Source of the DNA: Acidobacteriota bacterium
GTDB lineage: Bacteria; Acidobacteriota; Aminicenantia; UBA2199
Length of the DNA stretch: 15,493 bases
Direction of reading: 5' to 3'
Assembly (NCBI GenBank): GCA_021817755.1
Contig: JAKAGC010000018.1
Location: 1 to 15,493 of the forward strand
Shown: positions 1-7,777 of the stretch, piece by piece
How the letters are laid out: each line of letters begins with the position of its first letter
Numbering within the stretch: position 1 is the stretch's first letter
Made by a program: the position numbers and the translations under genes
Notes under the pieces: model-generated
What the model saw: the letters and a program-made list of their open reading frames with translations, nothing else
Databases searched by the model: none
What the model was told of the DNA's origin: nothing

Positions 1-446
1 CTGTAGCCGCGGCTTTTGCAGGACATCTTTATGGAATTCCTTCCATGGCAGTTTCTTTAATCGATGATGATTCTGGCACAAGAAATCCTTTAAACTACCA
101 AATTGGGGCTTACTTTACCGAAAAAATTCTTGAGAAACTAATTCCACTACAAGATAATTCAGTTGTTTATAATTTAAATATTCCGCCTGGTGCAAATCGA
201 GAAAGTGATATAGTAATTACATTTCCAGGTTTTAAACGCTATAAACCCACAGTCGAAACACGAATCGATCCAAGAGGACGTAAATATTATTGGATAGGTG
301 GAGGAAATCCCAATTCTGATGGAGAAACCGGTTCTGATCTTCACGTAATAAAACATGGACACGTTTCACTTAGTGCTTTGAAATACAGTCTTTTTAATGG
401 GGATGAAATAAAAAAGCTTGAACACCTTTTTAATGGGAAAAAATAG
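1..446 (+). CDS. surE: SurE survival protein, 5'/3'-nucleotidase (C-terminal part, 5' end outside window)
   Basis: SurE is a divalent-metal-dependent phosphatase that removes phosphate from nucleoside 5'- and 3'-monophosphates in the cytoplasm. The frame is open from base 3, so the ATG at 45 is internal. Residues before it read VAAAFAGHLYGIPS and run into MAVSL, matching the SurE segment (SGTVxAAxxGxxxGIPxIAVSL) that follows the nucleotide-binding N-terminal half. Further on are the SurE signatures LNIPPG, DPRGRKYYWIGG and TGSDLHVIKHGHVSLSAL. About 147 residues are visible of the usual 250 or so. The metal-binding DD near the N terminus lies upstream of the window. A receiver-domain gene follows after 24 bases, probably in the same transcript. 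The missing 5' end is due to the window edge, and I see no internal damage. Confidence 0.93.
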   Translation, partial: VAAAFAGHLYGIPSMAVSLIDDDSGTRNPLNYQIGAYFTEKILEKLIPLQDNSVVYNLNIPPGANRESDIVITFPGFKRYKPTVETRIDPRGRKYYWIGGGNPNSDGETGSDLHVIKHGHVSLSALKYSLFNGDEIKKLEHLFNGKK

Positions 447-470
447 TTTTTGGTTTCTCAGGAGAAGTCG

Positions 471-851
471 GTGAAAAAAAAGATGTGTGTCCTAGTGGTG
501 GATGATGAACCTATAATGTGTAAATTGGCAGAAAAAGCCATGAATAAAATTGGGTTCTGTGTTTTGGTCGCAGAAGATGGATATCGAGCTATTGAGATAG
601 TAAAAAATAATCCTAATAAAATAGATATTGTGCTTCTTGATCTTTTGATGCCCCAAATAAACGGAATTGAAACTTATAAACACATGAAGGATATTCAGCC
701 TTCTATTAAAGCACTATTGATTACCGGAACCAAGAAAGAAAGAATACAAGAGGAAATTGTGCAAGAAGGTGTGCTTCCTTATATTGAAAAACCATATAAA
801 ATAGACCAACTTACTGATACAATTCTCAGGATACTGGGAGAAAAGAGTTAA
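471..851 (+). CDS. Single-domain response regulator (CheY-like receiver)
   Basis: This is a stand-alone phospho-receiver of 126 residues with no output domain. It would act as a phosphate shuttle or by protein-protein contact. The receiver residues are all present: acidic pair D11-D12 in VVDDEP, phospho-acceptor D57 in VLLDLLMP, T85 in LLITGT, and K107 in EKPYK. The start is set at GTG 471 because AGGAG at 460-464 sits six bases upstream. An in-frame TTG at 450 would add seven residues but has no ribosome binding site. It lies 24 bases after surE. No histidine kinase is adjacent on this strand. The kinase at 3819-6839 already has its own regulator, so the partner of this protein is unknown. 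Confidence 0.9.
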   Translation: MKKKMCVLVVDDEPIMCKLAEKAMNKIGFCVLVAEDGYRAIEIVKNNPNKIDIVLLDLLMPQINGIETYKHMKDIQPSIKALLITGTKKERIQEEIVQEGVLPYIEKPYKIDQLTDTILRILGEKS

Positions 852-878
852 AATTTTTTTCAAAACTACCATTTTTAA

Positions 879-907
879 TTGACTTTTGTCCTTTTTTTCA
901 TTAGAAT
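879..907 (+). promoter_or_regulatory. Candidate sigma-70-type promoter for the acyl-CoA dehydrogenase gene
   Basis: TTGACT at 879-884 and TAGAAT at 902-907 are separated by exactly 17 bases, each one or two mismatches from the consensus hexamers. The start of transcription would fall near 914, giving a leader of only about 14 bases that still includes the AGGAG ribosome binding site. The AT-rich context makes chance matches possible, but the spacing and position just ahead of a gene support it. Confidence 0.55.
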
Positions 908-927
908 CTAATTTACAGGAGAGTTTT

Positions 928-2067
928 ATGGATTATTTATTGACAGAAGAACAAAAGATGTTAAAAGAAATGGTAGCAAAATTCGCAAAAGAAGAAATTG
1001 CACCTGTTGCACGCGAATTCGAGGAAAAGGGAATCTTTCCTCAAGAGATTGTTAAAAAACTAGGGAATCTGGGTCTTATGGGAGTCGCTTACCCCCCCGA
1101 ATATAATGGGGCTGGGATGGATAATATCTCTTATATGATTGCTATCGAAGAAATTTCCCGTTATTGTGCTTCAACTGGGGTAATTGTATCGGCTCATTCA
1201 TCCCTGGCTGTAGATCCTATTTACCGGTTCGGCACTGAGGAACAGAAAAAAAAATATTTACCTGCTCTATGTAGTGGTGAACGCATCGGGTGTTTTGCAT
1301 TGACTGAACCTTCCTCGGGTTCTGATGCCGGTTCGGCTCGCACAACTGCGAAACTGATAGGTGATAAATGGGTCATTAATGGAACTAAGCATTTTATTAC
1401 AAATGGTGAAGAGGCTGAAGTCTGTGTTATTTTTGCCCATACGGATCCTTCTCAGAAAACGAAAGGAATTAGTGCTTTTATAGTTGAAAAAGGCACAGAA
1501 GGATTTCGTGTCGGTAAACATGAGAAGAAATTGGGGATCAATTGTACCTCTACAACGGAATTAATCCTCGAAGATTGTGCTATTCCCAAAGAAAATATCC
1601 TGGGGGATTTAAACAAAGGATTCAAAATAGCAATGGTTACTCTCGATGGTGGACGTCTTGGGATTGCTTCTCAAGCGTTAGGAATTGCCAGAGCAGCCAT
1701 TGAAGATTCCATTAAATTTTCAAAAGAAAGAGAACAGTTCGATCAACCTATTTGTCAATTCCAGGCTATTCAGTGGATGCTAGCAAATATGAATACGGAA
1801 TATGAAGCTTCCTGGTTGTTGACTTATAGGGGTTCATTATTGAAAGATAAGGGGCTGCCTTATTCAAAAGAAGCCGCGATGGCTAAATTGAAAGCATCTG
1901 AAACCGCTTCCTTTTGTGCAGACAGAGCCATTCAGATTCATGGCGGTTATGGCTATACCAAAGAGTTTGACGCAGAAAGGTATCTCCGGGATGCAAAAAT
2001 CACAGAAATCTATGAAGGAACAAATGAAATAATGCGCATTGTTATTTCAGCTGCAATGCTTAAATAA
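928..2067 (+). CDS. Acyl-CoA dehydrogenase, short-chain (butyryl-CoA dehydrogenase-like)
   Basis: This is an FAD flavoenzyme that oxidises acyl-CoA to 2-enoyl-CoA, or reduces crotonyl-CoA in fermenters. It has 379 residues, typical for the soluble family. The N-terminal helical domain begins at TEEQKMLKEMVAKFA. The middle beta domain has the FAD-contacting CFALTEPSSGSDAGS and W-INGTKHFITNG motifs. The C-terminal domain has REQFDQPICQFQAIQ, QIHGGYGYTKEF and YEGTNEIMR. E363 in YEGT is at the position of the catalytic base of short- and medium-chain enzymes. Start chosen at ATG 928, because AGGAG at 917-921 is six bases upstream. An earlier in-frame start at 886 lies inside the predicted promoter. 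No etfAB or bcs/crotonase genes are in view, so substrate and direction are inferred only from similarity to the short-chain class. Confidence 0.93.
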   Translation: MDYLLTEEQKMLKEMVAKFAKEEIAPVAREFEEKGIFPQEIVKKLGNLGLMGVAYPPEYNGAGMDNISYMIAIEEISRYCASTGVIVSAHSSLAVDPIYRFGTEEQKKKYLPALCSGERIGCFALTEPSSGSDAGSARTTAKLIGDKWVINGTKHFITNGEEAEVCVIFAHTDPSQKTKGISAFIVEKGTEGFRVGKHEKKLGINCTSTTELILEDCAIPKENILGDLNKGFKIAMVTLDGGRLGIASQALGIARAAIEDSIKFSKEREQFDQPICQFQAIQWMLANMNTEYEASWLLTYRGSLLKDKGLPYSKEAAMAKLKASETASFCADRAIQIHGGYGYTKEFDAERYLRDAKITEIYEGTNEIMRIVISAAMLK

Positions 2068-2195
2068 CTTCGATTCTTTCATTGTATTAGATTTTACTGC
2101 ATTTGAAACGAGTAATGATAAGTCTATTTGAAAAATCGTAGAAAAAGCCTATATATTGGATTTATTTATAAACTGATATGTATGAATTGAATATT

Positions 2196-3548
2196 TTAGG
2201 AATGCCTCGAATCAAGATGAGCTTCAAGATTAAAGAATTTTAATTTCCGGTATAATCTAGGACGATTAATTCCCAATATTTTTGAAGCGTGGCTAATATT
2301 ATAATTGGTTACTCGTAGAATTTCCTGAAGATATTTTTTCTCATGCTCATCCAGGGTAGAGTAGTGTGGCTCTTCTGCTTCTCTTCCTATTGAAGTATAG
2401 GAGAGATCATCCAGATCAAAAGTATCATTCTTTTTAAACGGAATGATACTTTTTATCATATTTTTTAGCTCCCGCACATTTCCCTTCCATGGATAATTTA
2501 AGAAGTAATTTTCGGCACGTTTAGTGACTTTTACGATGTTTTTATTATATACTCTATTATAGATTCTAATAAAATGCCGAATTAAAGGCAAAATATCATC
2601 CAGCCTCTCCCTGAGAGGAGGAATTGTGAGAGTGGATTCTCGCAATCTGTAGTATAAATCACTACGAAATTGTTTGATATTGACTTCATCAGCGAGATTT
2701 TTATTTGTGGCAGATATTAATCGGATATCGATCGAGATTGCTTTTTTGCTTTTTAGTGGATAAATCATTTTTTCATCCAGTATTCGCAATAATTTAGCCT
2801 GGATATGAAGCGGTAATTCTCCAATTTCATCTAAAAACAACGTTCCTTTATTGGCTTGAACCATCCGTCCACTGTAACTGTCTACAGCACCGGTAAAAGC
2901 TCCTTTAGCAAACCCAAATAACTCGGATTCGAATAACTCCTGTGGAATAGAGGCGCAGTTGATAGGGAGGAATACCTCGTCCTTTCGAAGTGAACAGTTA
3001 TGTATTGAATGGGCAAGAATATCTTTTCCTACCCCGGTTTCTCCCTGGACTAAAATTGCATTATCTGTTTGGGAGAGGATTTTAGCACGTCTGATAATTT
3101 CTTCCATCTGAGAGCTCTCATATACAATATCATCAAAACCGTAATCGGAAGTGACTTCTGATTTAATAGATAGGTAGTTATTTTCCAATTGTTTTAATTC
3201 AGTGACTTTTCTAATTTGAGCAACGAGTAATTCTTCATCGATGGGTTTCTCAAGATAATTAAAAGCCCCCTTTTTAATAGCTTCGACAATACTGGATACT
3301 GAGACATGTGACGTGATAATTATCGTTTTCGATTTCATCTGGGATTGGTATCGATCAAATAGATGAATACCATTTCCATCCGGAAGTTGTAAATCCAGTA
3401 GAATTACATCAAATATCTGGGTTTCGATTTTATGAGAAGCTTCCGAGAGGGAAGTAGTATCTGTGACACCATAATCGTACCTTTCAAGCAGAGTTTTCAA
3501 ATTTTTGTTGATGATAGGATTATCTTCTATCAGCAATACCTTTATCAT
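2196..3548 (-). CDS. Sigma-54-dependent response regulator, NtrC family
   Basis: This is a 450-residue transcription activator that remodels RNA polymerase carrying sigma-54. Domain order: receiver (1-118) with acidic E8-D9, phospho-acceptor D52 in ILLDLQLP, T79 and K101; AAA+ domain (about 140-375) with Walker A GETGVGKD at 169-176, the sigma-54 contact loop GAFTGA at 216-221, and Walker B LFLDE at 237-241; Fis-type helix-turn-helix at about 416-440 (ISHASKILGINRPRLYRKL). AGAGGT at 3555-3560 supports the ATG at 3548. It lies 270 bases downstream of a histidine kinase on the same strand, its likely phosphate donor. A near-perfect sigma-54 promoter at 7169-7185 ahead of two small peptide genes is the obvious local target, though this link is inference. 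Confidence 0.95.
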   Translation of the reverse strand: MIKVLLIEDNPIINKNLKTLLERYDYGVTDTTSLSEASHKIETQIFDVILLDLQLPDGNGIHLFDRYQSQMKSKTIIITSHVSVSSIVEAIKKGAFNYLEKPIDEELLVAQIRKVTELKQLENNYLSIKSEVTSDYGFDDIVYESSQMEEIIRRAKILSQTDNAILVQGETGVGKDILAHSIHNCSLRKDEVFLPINCASIPQELFESELFGFAKGAFTGAVDSYSGRMVQANKGTLFLDEIGELPLHIQAKLLRILDEKMIYPLKSKKAISIDIRLISATNKNLADEVNIKQFRSDLYYRLRESTLTIPPLRERLDDILPLIRHFIRIYNRVYNKNIVKVTKRAENYFLNYPWKGNVRELKNMIKSIIPFKKNDTFDLDDLSYTSIGREAEEPHYSTLDEHEKKYLQEILRVTNYNISHASKILGINRPRLYRKLKFFNLEAHLDSRHS

Positions 3549-3818
3549 GTTTTTACCTCTTCGGTATATAACATATCATAATTGAATTTTTTTATCCATT
3601 GATTTTAACAAAAAATATTACCTATACTTTAGATGGGATTTATTTTGTTAATACCCGGAAATATATTCTAAAAGACAGTTTTTCCTTTTATATCGTAGCT
3701 TTGGTTTTAAAAATTAATTAATATATGAAGGGCAAATTCATATTGATAAGGCAATTAATAATTTGGTATTAAAAATTTTTCTAACTTAAATGTGATTTCA
3801 ATACCTGTCGAAGAGAGG
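3549..3818. other. AT-rich spacer between sensor kinase and regulator genes
   Basis: The 270 bases hold no convincing coding frame on either strand, no strong hairpin plus T-run, and no sigma-54 motif in either orientation. The only clear signal is the ribosome binding site of the regulator at 3555-3560. The regulator may be read through from the kinase gene or have its own weak AT-rich promoter here. Confidence 0.6.
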
Positions 3819-6800
3819 TCAATTGGCGGGAGGGGTTGAGTCAGGGAAGAATATTTTAAATGTTGTACCTACGTTGGGAGTACTATCAACGGTGATTTTA
3901 CCGTGGTATTCATCGACGATTTGTTTAACAACAAAAAGCCCAAGTCCTGAGCCTTTTTCTTCATCTTTTGTAGTGAAAAGTGGTTCGAATATCTTGTCTA
4001 TGTATTCAGGGGGAATTCCATGACCTGTGTCGGAAATAGCGACAACTATTTGTTTGGGATCATTCATTTTTTCAAGGGATATTTTCAGATCACCGGTTTT
4101 TCCCATGGCATGAACTGCATTCAAACAAAGATTTAGTACAATTTGTTTAAATTTTATAGGGTTTAGTGTAAATAATATTTTTTCTTCGGGAGGAGTCCAG
4201 TAAATTTCAATTGTAGAGGGGATCGTAATTTTAAGAATGGATAATATCTCATTACATATTTCTGAGAGATCGGAAGCTTTTACTTCATCATAGTTCTGTT
4301 TTGCTAATGCGAGGATTTGTTTCACGACCTGAAATGCAGTATCAGCAGTATTTTTAATGATTTCAATCGCTTCATTTTTTTCTTCTTCAGTAACTTCCTG
4401 GGAGCAATCGTGAACCAATTCCGAATATCCTATTATTATGGAAAGGAGGTTTTTGAGATCATGAACTGCTCCTCCGGCTAAAACCCCTAGAAGTTTCATT
4501 TTCTGAGCCATAATTAATTGTTTATTTTTAGCTTCATTAGCAACACGTTCTTTAACTCTTTTATTCTGATACAATACAACGAGTCCAGCAAGAAATATGA
4601 AGAATAAGACGTAAATAATTGTAAACCACCAGGTTCTCCAGAAAGGTGGATAAATTATAAAATGAATTTCTGCCGGGTGAGTACTTTCTACACCGTTATT
4701 ATTCCGGGCAAAAACCTGGAAAGTATAAGTACCAGGTGGAAGAGATGGATATGAAATATATCGATGAGAGGATTCAAACCATTGAGTATCCATTCCATTT
4801 AAACGGTATCGGTATAAAACATCTTCCGGTGATGTAAAACAGAGACCGACAAAACTGAATTTAATATAATTTTCATTGTATTTTAATTCAATATTGGGGG
4901 TTTGAGGGTAATTTTTTCCCATAACTGTAAACTGAGTGATATAAATTGGGGGAGGAACAGTATTTTTTTTATCTAAGCGGGAATTAAAACGGACAAGTCC
5001 GTTAACAGTTCCAAACCATAGGTAACCCTCACTGTCTTTCAAACAGGTGCAATGGCTCATTTCATCTGAAATCAAGCCGTCTCGTGTCGAATATGTTTTA
5101 AAGATCTTAAAATCAAAGGAATTAAGACCATTAACTGTGGTAATCCATAATTTATGATTATCGTCTTCTAATATAGAATAACAATTGTTATCGGACAATC
5201 CATTGGCTGTTGTATAATTGGTAAATTTTCCTTCGGAAAAACAACTAATCCCTCTTTTTGTACAGATCCATATGCGTCCTTTTGAATCTTCCATCATGGC
5301 ATAGATTGCATTTTCAATCATGCCATCCTGGGTTGTATACAATTTTTTTATCTGGTCTTTTACTTTCCAAAGTCCTGTCGTATCGGTATACCATAGATTA
5401 CCCTTTGAATCGTTTAAGATTGCATGAATAGGGCGGGGTTCAGGATCTGTTTCAAAATTCGGGAGTAGAATGTGACCGTCTTTCCAACGACATAACCCTT
5501 TTGATGTTCCTATCCATATAACTCCATCGAGCCCTTCCGATAAAGTAAGAACAACTTCATAAGGTAGTCCATCTTTTACAGTATAACTCTTAAATCGGTA
5601 TGTGGAGGGATCTAATATGTTAATTCCTTTCCCCGTGGCAAGCCAGATTTTACCTGACTTGACTTTTAGTATATTGTAAATATTATTACTAATAAGTCCG
5701 TCTTTGGTAGAGAAGGTTTTGAATTTTCCATCCATATATTGAGTCAATCCATTATCAGTGGCGATCCAGTATGTACCTTCTTTTTCTTCAATTATGCCCC
5801 ATATCATATTGTCAGCAAGACCATCATTGGTGGAATAATTGGTTATACGTAATGACTGAAGACGGCTGAGTCCCCTAACTGTACCAAACCAGATATTTCC
5901 TTCTCTATCATTATAAATAGAAATAGTTTGTGGATCCAAAAATCCGTTTTTGGATCCAAAGTTGGTAAATTTACTGCCATTATAAAGGCTTATACCATTG
6001 CCTGTTCCAATCCAGATATAATGATTTTGATCTTCAATTATGGTATAAATTACAGAATTGATCATACCATTATGGGCAGTAAAATTCTGGAATACAATTT
6101 TGGGATTCATTGGATTTATTTTGTCGAGGCCATTTATTGTACCAATCCACAAGAATCCTAAATGATCTATTGCAAATGTTTTTACGCTTTCTCCACTTAA
6201 CCCGTCGGTTATTGAATAATTGTCGAACTTTGGCTTTTTGGTATGTGAAAATTTTTGAATTCGACTTAACCCTTGTTCCGAACCGATCCATAAATTATCG
6301 TATTTATCTCGAATAAGGCAATTAATATAATCATCAATCAAACCATTTTCTTTATGGAAAGAAGTAAATGTTTTCCCATTAAAACGACATAAGCCACCAT
6401 GAGTACCAATCCATAAATTTCCGTTTTCATCATCTATAATTGATGATATCCGGTCATTTGGGAGACCATTTTTGCGTGTATATGCTTGAATACCATTTTC
6501 ATCCTTACAAATAAGGCCAGCGCCTCTTGTCCCTACCCAGATTTTTCCATTAATATCTTCAAAAATAGTAATAATAAAATCGTTTTTCAGTCCTTTTTTC
6601 TCATCGAAAACAGGTTGAAATTCCTTTCCATCAAATAAACTCAAACCCAATTCGGTTCCTACCCAGATGTATCCTTTTGAATCCTGGAAAATACGTGTTA
6701 CGAATGAAGATTGAAGACCATTCTTTCTTGTATAATGGGTTAATGGAAGTGTTTGAGAATATACATGAAGCGATATCATCAACAAGGCTATCAATGGAAT

Positions 6801-6839
6801 TGTATGTTTCCAGAATTTTTTTCGAAAAATCATATCCAT
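3819..6839 (-). CDS. Two-component sensor histidine kinase with periplasmic double propeller and Y_Y_Y domain
   Basis: From ATG 6839 the protein has 1006 residues. It starts with a signal peptide or anchor (FRKKFWKHTIPLIALLMISL, then VYSQ), followed by 14 propeller repeats of the Reg_prop type. Each has a W-[IVFL]-G-T-x-x-G-L core, such as IWVGTELGL, LWIGTHGG and LWFGTVNGL, enough for two seven-bladed propellers. A Y_Y_Y domain follows (YRYRLNGMDTQW to PGTYTFQVFARN), then one membrane segment at about 737-757. The cytoplasmic kinase has an H-box with H793 (VHDLKNLLSIIIGY), N-box around N907, DTGHG near 937 and GSGLGL. This is the ligand-sensing layout of Bacteroidetes hybrid systems, but without fused receiver and AraC parts. 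The regulator at 2196-3548 probably replaces them. ATG 6833 and 6866 and TTG 6920 are alternative starts; none has a strong ribosome binding site. Confidence 0.93.
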   Translation of the reverse strand: MDMIFRKKFWKHTIPLIALLMISLHVYSQTLPLTHYTRKNGLQSSFVTRIFQDSKGYIWVGTELGLSLFDGKEFQPVFDEKKGLKNDFIITIFEDINGKIWVGTRGAGLICKDENGIQAYTRKNGLPNDRISSIIDDENGNLWIGTHGGLCRFNGKTFTSFHKENGLIDDYINCLIRDKYDNLWIGSEQGLSRIQKFSHTKKPKFDNYSITDGLSGESVKTFAIDHLGFLWIGTINGLDKINPMNPKIVFQNFTAHNGMINSVIYTIIEDQNHYIWIGTGNGISLYNGSKFTNFGSKNGFLDPQTISIYNDREGNIWFGTVRGLSRLQSLRITNYSTNDGLADNMIWGIIEEKEGTYWIATDNGLTQYMDGKFKTFSTKDGLISNNIYNILKVKSGKIWLATGKGINILDPSTYRFKSYTVKDGLPYEVVLTLSEGLDGVIWIGTSKGLCRWKDGHILLPNFETDPEPRPIHAILNDSKGNLWYTDTTGLWKVKDQIKKLYTTQDGMIENAIYAMMEDSKGRIWICTKRGISCFSEGKFTNYTTANGLSDNNCYSILEDDNHKLWITTVNGLNSFDFKIFKTYSTRDGLISDEMSHCTCLKDSEGYLWFGTVNGLVRFNSRLDKKNTVPPPIYITQFTVMGKNYPQTPNIELKYNENYIKFSFVGLCFTSPEDVLYRYRLNGMDTQWFESSHRYISYPSLPPGTYTFQVFARNNNGVESTHPAEIHFIIYPPFWRTWWFTIIYVLFFIFLAGLVVLYQNKRVKERVANEAKNKQLIMAQKMKLLGVLAGGAVHDLKNLLSIIIGYSELVHDCSQEVTEEEKNEAIEIIKNTADTAFQVVKQILALAKQNYDEVKASDLSEICNEILSILKITIPSTIEIYWTPPEEKILFTLNPIKFKQIVLNLCLNAVHAMGKTGDLKISLEKMNDPKQIVVAISDTGHGIPPEYIDKIFEPLFTTKDEEKGSGLGLFVVKQIVDEYHGKITVDSTPNVGTTFKIFFPDSTPPAN

Positions 6840-7168
6840 ATATCTTACAAAAAAAATGACACACATGCAAATAAAAAATGTCACTTCCTGAATAAATTTT
6901 AGTGTTATAAAATATGACAAAAATCAATGATTGAAAACAATGATTTATAGGATATTTTAATACTTTTTTTGAATTGTCAGCATAAACATGTTGTAATATT
7001 ATATTGCATATTGATTTTTTCTCTTTATAATTGATAATTCTTCAATTTGAGGAAATCTCTTGTTTTTTTTATCATTTTTGCTGTAACACTTTATTCCATT
7101 TAAATTTTGGTGTATTTTTAAAATAATTTAATATTTATATATAATGAGGGTTTTCAACCCTTAATTTT
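6840..7168. other. Divergent intergenic control region between sensor kinase and peptide genes
   Basis: Very AT-rich, with no credible gene apart from a possible N-terminal extension of the kinase to 6920. Visible signals are the palindrome TCAATGATTGA at 6924-6934, the direct repeat CAATGATT at 6925-6932 and 6938-6944 plus one base, a dyad AATTGA-N7-TCAATT at 7029-7047, and a dyad AGGGTT-TTC-AACCCT at 7147-7161 just upstream of the sigma-54 promoter. The 7029-7047 dyad is centred about 158 bases before the predicted transcription start, a normal distance for NtrC-type activator sites. Such short dyads also arise by chance in AT-rich DNA. Confidence 0.45.
7029..7047. promoter_or_regulatory. 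Candidate upstream activator site (inverted repeat)
   Basis: AATTGA at 7029-7034 and TCAATT at 7042-7047 form a perfect six-base dyad with a seven-base spacer. The position, about 158 bases upstream of the expected sigma-54 transcription start, fits binding by a dimeric Fis-type activator such as the neighbouring regulator. Only one copy is seen, so this is weak. Confidence 0.25.
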
Positions 7169-7185
7169 CTGGCATGAGTTTTGCT
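7169..7185 (+). promoter_or_regulatory. Sigma-54 (RpoN) promoter for the peptide genes
   Basis: The sequence CTGGCATGAGTTTTGCT matches the sigma-54 consensus YTGGCACGRNNNTTGCW at every specified position but one (T for C at 7175). The invariant GG (7171-7172) and GC (7183-7184) are exactly ten bases apart. Transcription should start near 7196, about 59 bases before the first peptide gene. A dyad AGGGTT-TTC-AACCCT (7147-7161) ends eight bases before the -24 GG element. A sigma-54 activator gene lies at 2196-3548 in the same locus. By eye I found no other site with this GG-N10-GC pattern in the intergenic regions of the window. Confidence 0.85.
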
Positions 7186-7254
7186 TATATAAGGTATTCA
7201 ATGAATAGGAAGAAAAACTGATATCCATAAAAATCTAATGGAGGTTACACCAAA

Positions 7255-7359
7255 ATGGATAATATCATATTTGAGAAGCTTTCAACAGAAGAATTAGAGA
7301 ATGTATTAGGCGGACAAGACGTTATCATTATTAGACCTATTATTGATTGCGCGCCATAA
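7255..7359 (+). CDS. Small double-glycine leader peptide 1 (secreted peptide precursor)
   Basis: This encodes 34 residues. GGAGGT at 7240-7245 lies nine bases before the ATG. The leader contains FEKLSTEELENVLGG (residues 6-20), which fits the LSxxELxxVxGG consensus of leaders cut after Gly-Gly by C39-peptidase ABC exporters and seen in class II bacteriocins, ComC-type pheromones and Bacteroidetes natural-product precursors. The predicted core is QDVIIIRPIIDCAP, with one Cys and no Ser or Thr, so it cannot be a lanthipeptide core. It is the first gene after the sigma-54 promoter. The second peptide gene at 7601 has the same leader pattern and C-terminal motif, which argues strongly against a chance frame. 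Function unknown: pheromone, bacteriocin-like or modified peptide. Confidence 0.8.
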   Translation: MDNIIFEKLSTEELENVLGGQDVIIIRPIIDCAP

Positions 7360-7600
7360 GAAAGTAAAAATTATAAGAAAGTCAAGTATTTTTTAACTCA
7401 CGCATCGGATGTATTATCATCTTTCACTAGCTCCATTTAATCAGTTTTTTTTCTAAATTCAACACTAATATAGTGTCATACAAATTTAACTAAATTCCTG
7501 GCTAAATAGATATTTATCTTATTTCCAATCATCCGAAATTTTCATCCCGACAAAAAATATTTTACCATCGAGATTTTAATTTTTCATGGAGGTTATTAAA
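7360..7600 (+). other. Untranslated spacer between the two peptide genes
   Basis: No coding frame or intrinsic terminator is seen, so the two peptide genes may share a transcript. It holds a ten-base direct repeat ATAAGAAAGT at 7356-7365 and 7373-7382, the first copy overlapping the stop codon of peptide 1. It also has a dyad ACACTA-ATA-TAGTGT at 7462-7476. The T-run at 7444-7452 has no stem before it. An independent promoter for the second peptide was not recognised. Confidence 0.5.
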
Positions 7601-7732
7601 ATGGATCAAAACATTATCTGTGAGTCAATCATGTTTGAACGTTTGACTTTAGATGAACAAGAAAAGGTAAAAGGTGGAGAAATCCAGGAAGATTCTAGTA
7701 CACTAAGGCCAATTTTAAGTTGTTGCCCCTAA
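7601..7732 (+). CDS. Small double-glycine leader peptide 2 (secreted peptide precursor)
   Basis: This encodes 43 residues. GGAGGT at 7588-7593 lies seven bases before the ATG. The leader ends in FERLTLDEQEKVKGG (residues 12-26), parallel to FEKLSTEELENVLGG of the first peptide. The predicted core is EIQEDSSTLRPILSCCP. Both cores end in R-P-I-[IL]-x-C-x-P exactly at the C terminus, while the residues between Gly-Gly and this motif differ in length and sequence. That pattern suggests two paralogues selected at leader and tail. Both start MD and share the ATGGAGGTTA ribosome-binding segment. An internal ATG (residue 11) would still keep the leader but has no ribosome binding site. A strong terminator follows 45 bases later. 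Confidence 0.8.
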   Translation: MDQNIICESIMFERLTLDEQEKVKGGEIQEDSSTLRPILSCCP

Positions 7733-7777
7733 ATCCAACCCAAAAAACCCCAAAAAAACTTAATATCCTGTAATCCG

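Noticed and set aside
6840..6920. N-terminal extension of the sensor kinase from a TTG at 6920 or ATG at 6866
   Set aside because: It would place about 9-27 extra residues, including a hydrophobic stretch, before a good signal peptide that begins at 6839. Neither start has a ribosome binding site at the right distance.
7255..7359. Lanthipeptide or sactipeptide assignment for peptide 1
   Set aside because: The core has no Ser or Thr and only one Cys, and no modification enzyme is in the window.
7440..7455. Terminator after peptide 1 at the T-run
   Set aside because: No stable stem precedes the T-run.
7499..7515. Second sigma-54 promoter ahead of peptide 2 (TGGC at 7499-7502)
   Set aside because: The base pair ten positions after GG is AT, not the required GC.
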